DNA from: Amycolatopsis balhimycina FH 1894
Lineage (GTDB): Bacteria > Actinomycetota > Actinomycetes > Mycobacteriales > Pseudonocardiaceae
NCBI RefSeq assembly: GCF_000384295.1
Contig: NZ_KB913037.1
Location: 10,491,508-10,555,507, forward strand
Length of the DNA: 64,000 bases
Reading direction: 5' to 3'
Shown: in pieces, positions 60,037 through 64,000 of the stretch
Layout of the letters: every line of letters starts with the position of its first letter
Position numbering within the stretch: the first letter of the stretch is position 1
The notes under the pieces: generated by a model
What the model was told of the DNA's origin: nothing
What the model saw: the letters and a program-made list of their open reading frames with translations, nothing else
Databases searched by the model: none
Made by a program: the position numbers and the translations under genes

Positions 60037-61467
60037 TCACGACCGGCAGGTCCGTCCGCGGTTGACGCAGTTGACCAGTCCGTTCATGATCCGCTGCGAC
60101 ATCACGTTGGCGAAGTCGTCGTGGTCGGACAGCGGGTTGTGCTTCTCCTGCGGGAAAGCGTCCACTTTGTACTGCTTCTTGAGCTGGATGTCCCGCGGGA
60201 TGTCGTAGGTCAGCGAGATCTGCAGCTGCGGCACGGCCTTGAACCCCTTGGCGCACCGGCCGGACTGGTCCGGGAACACGATGTGCGTGCGGTGGTTGGC
60301 GCTGTCGGTGTTCTTCCCGTCCCAGCAGCTCGGGAACGTGTGGATGCGCTTGACCTTGCTGTTCTGCGGGCAGATCGGGTACTTGTCGGTGACGCGGTTC
60401 TCGAACCCGGTGCACGTCCAGCTCGCCCGGGCGTTGGCCGGCCCGTTGGTCGACACCTTCGCGTCGCCGTAGAGCACGCGCAGGAAGCGCGGCATCGCCA
60501 CGACCTTGCCGACCGGGCTGCCGCGGAAGGTGAGCTGCACCCGCTGCGGGCGCAGGATCTTGCCGTCGTTGCCGGGCAGCTCGTTGTTCTCGTCCTGGCC
60601 GGGCAGCGCGCCGCCGGCAGTGGTGCTCGGCGGCGGCGTGGGCGTTCCCGTGTCCTTGCCCGGCTTCGTCGCGCACGGCGCGAGACCGCCCAGGTCACCC
60701 GGCTTCGGCGCGAACCGGCCGATCGCGATGGCGATCCGGTCGATGATCGCGGCGCGCCGGTCCTTGAGCGGGTTCAGGATCGCGTTGCGGACGAAGTCCG
60801 GGCCGCCCTGGCCCTGCGTCGCCGCGATGCGCTTGTTGGCCTCGTCGGCCTGCGCGTCGAGCTGGTCGAGGTTGCTGTCGACCTCCGCCATCGCCTGGTC
60901 GGGGATGTCGGCGAGCTTGCTGGCGACGTCCGGGCAGGACACCTGGACGGTCTTCGACTCCTGGTCGGCCTGGGCCCGGTCGCCGTCGGGCTTCTTGGCG
61001 GGCTCGTTCTTCTCCGCCTCGCCGGTGTCGATGCGGACGACGGGCCAGAAGTAGGCGGACTTGTCGCCGTTGCGGCAGGTGGTGCCGGCCTTGAGGAGGC
61101 TCTTGTTGTTGGAGTCGGCGTTGGTGGAGAGGTTGCCGACGTAGTCGTGCAGGTGCTGGGCGCCGTTGCGGACGCCGGGCTGGGCGATGAAGTTGTCGGG
61201 GTTGAAGTGCTGGTTCTCGTTGCGGCCGCAGTCCACGGTGAAGGTGCCCGTCGACGCGCCGGTGACCGGCCGCGGGTCGAACTGGTTCGGCTGCACCTTG
61301 AGGATGTCGACGAAGAACGCGGGGTTCGCCTCGTCGGCGCTCGCTTCACCGGTGTTGCCGGTGGTCGTCGCGACGACGATGCCACCGACCGCGATGGCGA
61401 GGGCGAGGCCGCCGGTCGCGATCTTCGTGCGACGGGACAGGCGATGGCGCCCTTGGGTGCGGGACAT
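60037..61467 (-). CDS. Secreted DUF1996 protein
   Basis: A 476-residue exported protein. A Lys/Arg start and hydrophobic stretch (TKIATGGLALAIAVGGIVVA) form a signal or anchor. The DUF1996 domain follows, with ANPAFFVDILKVQPNQFDP, VDCGRNENQHFNPDNFIAQP, HLHDYVGN and the late HTFPSCWDGKNTDSANHRTH. A central region of about 100 residues (QVSCPDVASKLADIPDQAMA to PPPSTTAGG) is inserted in the domain and contains a helix and a Pro/Thr linker. Function is unknown; the family is frequent in fungi and actinobacteria. ATG 61467 follows GGAGGAA. Confidence 0.8.
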   Translation of the reverse strand: MSRTQGRHRLSRRTKIATGGLALAIAVGGIVVATTTGNTGEASADEANPAFFVDILKVQPNQFDPRPVTGASTGTFTVDCGRNENQHFNPDNFIAQPGVRNGAQHLHDYVGNLSTNADSNNKSLLKAGTTCRNGDKSAYFWPVVRIDTGEAEKNEPAKKPDGDRAQADQESKTVQVSCPDVASKLADIPDQAMAEVDSNLDQLDAQADEANKRIAATQGQGGPDFVRNAILNPLKDRRAAIIDRIAIAIGRFAPKPGDLGGLAPCATKPGKDTGTPTPPPSTTAGGALPGQDENNELPGNDGKILRPQRVQLTFRGSPVGKVVAMPRFLRVLYGDAKVSTNGPANARASWTCTGFENRVTDKYPICPQNSKVKRIHTFPSCWDGKNTDSANHRTHIVFPDQSGRCAKGFKAVPQLQISLTYDIPRDIQLKKQYKVDAFPQEKHNPLSDHDDFANVMSQRIMNGLVNCVNRGRTCRS

Positions 61468-61515
61468 GGGGGATTCCTCCGGGTGTCGGGCTGGCGGGAA
61501 GGCACGACACTGAAC

Positions 61516-61537
61516 GGGACGAGCCCAGGCTCGTCCC
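61516..61537. promoter_or_regulatory. Perfect palindrome upstream of the DUF1996 gene
   Basis: GGGACGAGCC and GGCTCGTCCC flank two bases, 49 bases before the DUF1996 start. It is a possible operator or leader hairpin. Confidence 0.45.
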
Positions 61538-62021
61538 CAACAGGTTCGGTCCTAGCAGGGATTACGTCGGCATTGATGAGGGCACGGATCGATTCCCGGC
61601 TGGTCCACTGACCCGACATCAGTGGGCGCGCGGCCACCTGCCCGCGGCCGCGCCGTCAACCGGCTGGTTATCGTTCCGTGATGGAACCTACACCGGGGCT
61701 TGACACCGGGCAAGAAGGTATTTCACCCCATCACGAACTGTCAGGACGGGATTCCGTCTCCGTAGCCGGATGCGGGGAGGAAAGGGCGGTGGGAATTGCC
61801 GAAGAATTGCGCACGGCCGCGGTGGCCCGGCGCGCCCCGGCGTCCCGGCCGTCCGTGCCCCGCCGCGGCTTCCCCGCAGTCCGGTGATCGAAAGGCTGTG
61901 ACCAGGGCTTTTTCCGGCGGCCTGGGGCGTGGCGAAGTTCGTCGGAAAAACTTTGAACCGATCCGAACCCGCGACCGTATCCCTCAGTGAGGCGCGGGGA
62001 ATGCCCGCGGGCGAGCGAAGC

Positions 62022-62044
62022 GACATGAATGAGTCATTCATGTC
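62022..62044. terminator. TGAA-class palindrome after the sigma-factor gene
   Basis: GACATGAATGA and TCATTCATGTC flank one base. It lies 14 bases beyond the stop of the minus-strand ECF sigma gene (62058), a terminator position. Confidence 0.6.
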
Positions 62045-62057
62045 ATCAATCCCGGGC

Positions 62058-62672
62058 TCAGGAAGCGCGTTTGTGCGCGAGCAGGCCCCGCCGCAAAGTG
62101 GTGAGCGCGCGGTGCTGGGCGACGCGGACCGCGCCGGCGCTGCTGAGGCCGACCGCAGTGGCCGTCTCTTCGGCCGAAAGGCCGAGGATGATGCGCAGCA
62201 CCAGGATTTCGCGCTGGCGCGGCGGAAGCGTGTCGAGCAGCCCAGCCGACCAGTCGAGCGCGGCGGAGCGCTCGACCTCCTCGCCTGTCGGGTCCGTGCC
62301 CACCCACCGGTCCGCGGGCGGTTCGGCGACCGGGCTGGTGCGGTCGCGGGCCCGCTGCCGGTGGAAGTCGGACACCTTGTGCGCGGCGATGCCGAAGACG
62401 AACGGCAGGAAGGCCTCGGCGTCGTGGCGGTAGCCGGGCAGCGCGCGCACGATCGCCAGCAGCACGTCCTGCGCGCAGTCTTCGGCATCGGACGAACCGT
62501 CCGGCCACGTGCGGAGCCGGCCGAGGCAGTAGCGGAACACCACCGGGCGCAGCGTGCGCAGCAGCCCGCTCACCGCGGCGCGGTTCCCGCGCACCGCCGA
62601 CCGGACGAGCGCCGGGTCGACCGTGAACGTCGAGGCGGGAGCGCGGCCGTCCTGGGCTGAGTGCGGCGGCAT
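62058..62672 (-). CDS. ECF sigma factor (SigD/ShbA-like)
   Basis: A 204-residue ECF sigma factor. Region 2 is YCLGRLRTWPDGSSDAEDCA, then QDVLLAIVRALPGYR and FLPFVFGIAAHKVSDFHRQ. Region 4 is LDTLPPRQREILVLRIILGL followed by LSSAGAVRVAQHRALTTLRR. It resembles mycobacterial SigD and the actinomycete ShbA group. No anti-sigma gene is adjacent. The ATG at 62672 is preferred over the GTG at 62681 because the AAGGGG site would be too close to the latter. Confidence 0.87.
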   Translation of the reverse strand: MPPHSAQDGRAPASTFTVDPALVRSAVRGNRAAVSGLLRTLRPVVFRYCLGRLRTWPDGSSDAEDCAQDVLLAIVRALPGYRHDAEAFLPFVFGIAAHKVSDFHRQRARDRTSPVAEPPADRWVGTDPTGEEVERSAALDWSAGLLDTLPPRQREILVLRIILGLSAEETATAVGLSSAGAVRVAQHRALTTLRRGLLAHKRAS

Positions 62673-62914
62673 CGGCCTCACCCCTTCCCACGCGATCCCG
62701 ACGACGGACAGTCACGACGCTAGGTCACCCCGCGTGGCCGTCACACCGGCCGGCCGGCCGCCGCGTCCCGGGTCTTCCGACCCTGGTGCCCGGCGCCGCG
62801 GTGTGCGTGCGCCGCCGCCCTCGCGGTGGCCGGGACTAACGGCCCTATCGACGGACCGGATGAACCGATCACGCTGGTGGCCGGGTATTCACAGGAGAAA
62901 CACGGGTACGCACG

Positions 62915-63316
62915 ATGGTGGAAGACGTGGGCTTCGGGCTGCTGCTGGACCGGCAGCAGTGCCTCGCCCTGCTTCGCTCGGCGACCCTCGGACGGGTGAT
63001 TTTCACCCACCGGGCGATGCCCGCCGTGCGTCCGGTGCGCTTCACCGTCGTCGACGACGCCGTGGTCTTCGCCGTACCGGCCGACAGCCCTCTCTACGCG
63101 GGCGCGCGCGACGCCGTCGTCGCCTTCGAAGCCGACGAGTTCGCCGCCGACTTCGGCGCCGGGTGGTACGTCAGCCTGCTGGGGCGCGCCACCGAGTCCG
63201 TCGCCGCCGACCTCGGCGAGCTCACCTGCCCCTGCCGGCCCCGGCCCGGCCGCCGTTTCCTGCGCATCCCGGCCGAGACCATCAGCGGTCACCGCGTCAC
63301 CTGCCACGCCGAGTAA
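62915..63316 (+). CDS. PNPOx-like flavin-binding protein
   Basis: A 133-residue protein of the pyridoxamine-5'-phosphate-oxidase-like split-barrel fold. It contains CLALLRSATLGRVIFTHR at the N terminus, VRPVRFTVVDDAVVFAVPAD and WYVSLLGRATESVA. Such small actinobacterial proteins bind FMN or F420, and some accompany dormancy regulons. The following gene is a GAF sensor kinase, which fits that setting. ATG 62915 has AGGAG rather far upstream (about 17 bases). Confidence 0.78.
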   Translation: MVEDVGFGLLLDRQQCLALLRSATLGRVIFTHRAMPAVRPVRFTVVDDAVVFAVPADSPLYAGARDAVVAFEADEFAADFGAGWYVSLLGRATESVAADLGELTCPCRPRPGRRFLRIPAETISGHRVTCHAE

Positions 63317-63447
63317 CAAACCCGTTCCGTTCCTCGACCCACCGGATGGACGAACCGGATTGGGCCGACATGGGCAGTCGCCTGTGGCACTCTTGACGCC
63401 CCGGGGCAGGCCCGGGGGCACCGGCGAACCAGCGGGGTCGACGAGAC

Positions 63448-64000
63448 GTGGCGGACGAAATCAGCATGCCGGCGATCCTCGCGGCGGTGGGCGGCATCGC
63501 TCACGAGGTCGAGCTGCCGGTCCTGCTGCACCGCGCGGTCACGGCGACGTGCGAGCTGGTGGGGGCCCGGCGCGGGCGGCTGGAACTGCCCGAAGGCGGT
63601 GTCGCCCGGTACGGCAGCGGCGACCCCGGCGCCGGAGCGGTCGAGCTGCCGATCCGCTCGGGCGCGCGGACGTTCGGGACCCTCGCGGTCGAGCCCGGCG
63701 ACGGCGGCGAGTTCGGCCGCCGCGAGCGGGAGGTGCTGGGCGCGCTGACCGCGGCGACCGGGATAGCCGTGGAAAAGGCCCTGCTCGTCGACCAGATGCG
63801 CCGCCGCGAACGCTGGCTCGAGGCGTCCTACGACGTCACCAGGGCCCTGCTCGCGGCGGAGGACCTGCACGGCACGCTCCGGCTGGTCGCCGAACGCGCC
63901 CGCGTCGTCGCCGGCGGGACCGCGGGCGCGATCGCGCGGCCCGACGGCCCGGGACAGCTGGTGTTCGACGTCGTCGAGCCCCCGGGTGAGGACGCCGACC
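63448..64000 (+). CDS. GAF-domain sensor (DevS/DosS-like), cut by the window end
   Basis: At least 184 codons of an open frame starting at GTG 63448 (an ATG at 63466 is an alternative) and running off the window. It encodes one complete GAF domain: LPVLLHRAVTATCELVGARR, LPIRSGARTFGTLAVEPGDG and REVLGALTAATGIAVEKALL. The linker QMRRRERWLEASYDVTRALL follows, and then the start of a second GAF. The RRERWLEA linker between tandem GAFs is typical of DevS/DosS-type histidine kinases; the kinase part is off-window, so a PP2C-type phosphatase output cannot be excluded. Confidence 0.7.
   Translation, partial: MADEISMPAILAAVGGIAHEVELPVLLHRAVTATCELVGARRGRLELPEGGVARYGSGDPGAGAVELPIRSGARTFGTLAVEPGDGGEFGRREREVLGALTAATGIAVEKALLVDQMRRRERWLEASYDVTRALLAAEDLHGTLRLVAERARVVAGGTAGAIARPDGPGQLVFDVVEPPGEDAD

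Larger units (their letters stand above)
61468..62057. other. 590-base gene-free region
   Basis: It lies between the divergently read DUF1996 upstream region and the end of the sigma-factor gene. It contains a perfect 10-2-10 palindrome at 61516-61537 and the TGAA-class palindrome at 62022-62044. A 69-codon open frame at 61678-61887 has no ribosome site or recognisable features. The rest shows nothing I can assign. Confidence 0.5.

Noticed and set aside
61700..61724. TTGACA followed by TATTTC as a promoter
   Set aside because: The spacer is only 13 bases, and no gene follows.
61678..61887. 69-codon open frame in the noncoding region
   Set aside because: No ribosome site, biased composition and no recognisable sequence; not enough to call a gene.

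Overview
This is a 64-kb, very GC-rich actinomycete chromosome segment. Codon usage is strongly G/C-ending, GTG starts and ATGA/GTGA start-stop overlaps are common, and the families present include DUF574 methyltransferase, DUF222-HNH, an ECF sigma factor and a GGDEF/EAL protein. Gene content and a recurring class of perfect TGAA/TTCA intergenic palindromes suggest a Pseudonocardiaceae genome, most likely Amycolatopsis-like; the genus is an inference. I saw no rRNA, tRNA, CRISPR array or transposase.

Layout. 1-3.5 kb: start of an off-window gene, a secreted beta-propeller protein, a MarR/DUF5655 pair and a DUF4142 protein. 3.5-14.7 kb: a complete propane monooxygenase (prm/mim) locus, with an AcoR/MimR-type activator, a 76-aa protein, prmABCD, an amidohydrolase, a DUF59 protein, a zinc alcohol dehydrogenase and a dedicated GroEL. 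Two GTCTCA-N3-TGAGAC boxes mark the likely activator sites. 14.7-20 kb: an unusual divergent pair, a TIR-STAND protein facing a 1192-aa fusion of HTH, NB-ARC, TPR and GT4 glycosyltransferase modules. This is the best candidate here for an undescribed conflict or defence system. 20-27 kb: a membrane protein, an autoregulated GNAT/TetR pair, a DUF222-HNH gene, SDR, MarR/glutathionyl-hydroquinone reductase, YceI and a pentapeptide protein. 27-37 kb: a glycan-uptake locus with GH31, an ABC importer, a LacI regulator and a large secreted GH3. 37-46 kb: methyltransferase, P450, secreted hydrolase, GGDEF/EAL, Cys-rich protein, an EtfD-like Fe-S oxidoreductase and an FHA protein. 45.6-50.4 kb: quinate/shikimate catabolism (MHS transporter, TetR, dehydrogenase, QsuB-type dehydratase). 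50.6-55.3 kb: a DasABC-like chitobiose importer with a NagZ-type GH3, preceded by DasR-box-like sequences. 55.4-64 kb: secreted SH3/CHAP-like protein, GH43, ArsR/MFS pair, YjbR-like protein, DUF1996 protein, ECF sigma factor, PNPOx-like protein and the start of a GAF sensor.

How the genes work together. The prm locus would oxidise propane (or ketones and phenols) subterminally to 2-propanol, with the ADH carrying on to acetone; the GroEL probably folds the hydroxylase. The two sugar ABC clusters each pair an importer with glycosidases and have operator-like palindromes at their promoters. The qsu-like genes convert quinate/shikimate to protocatechuate, and near-identical TetR-type sites lie at both the transporter and dehydrogenase promoters.
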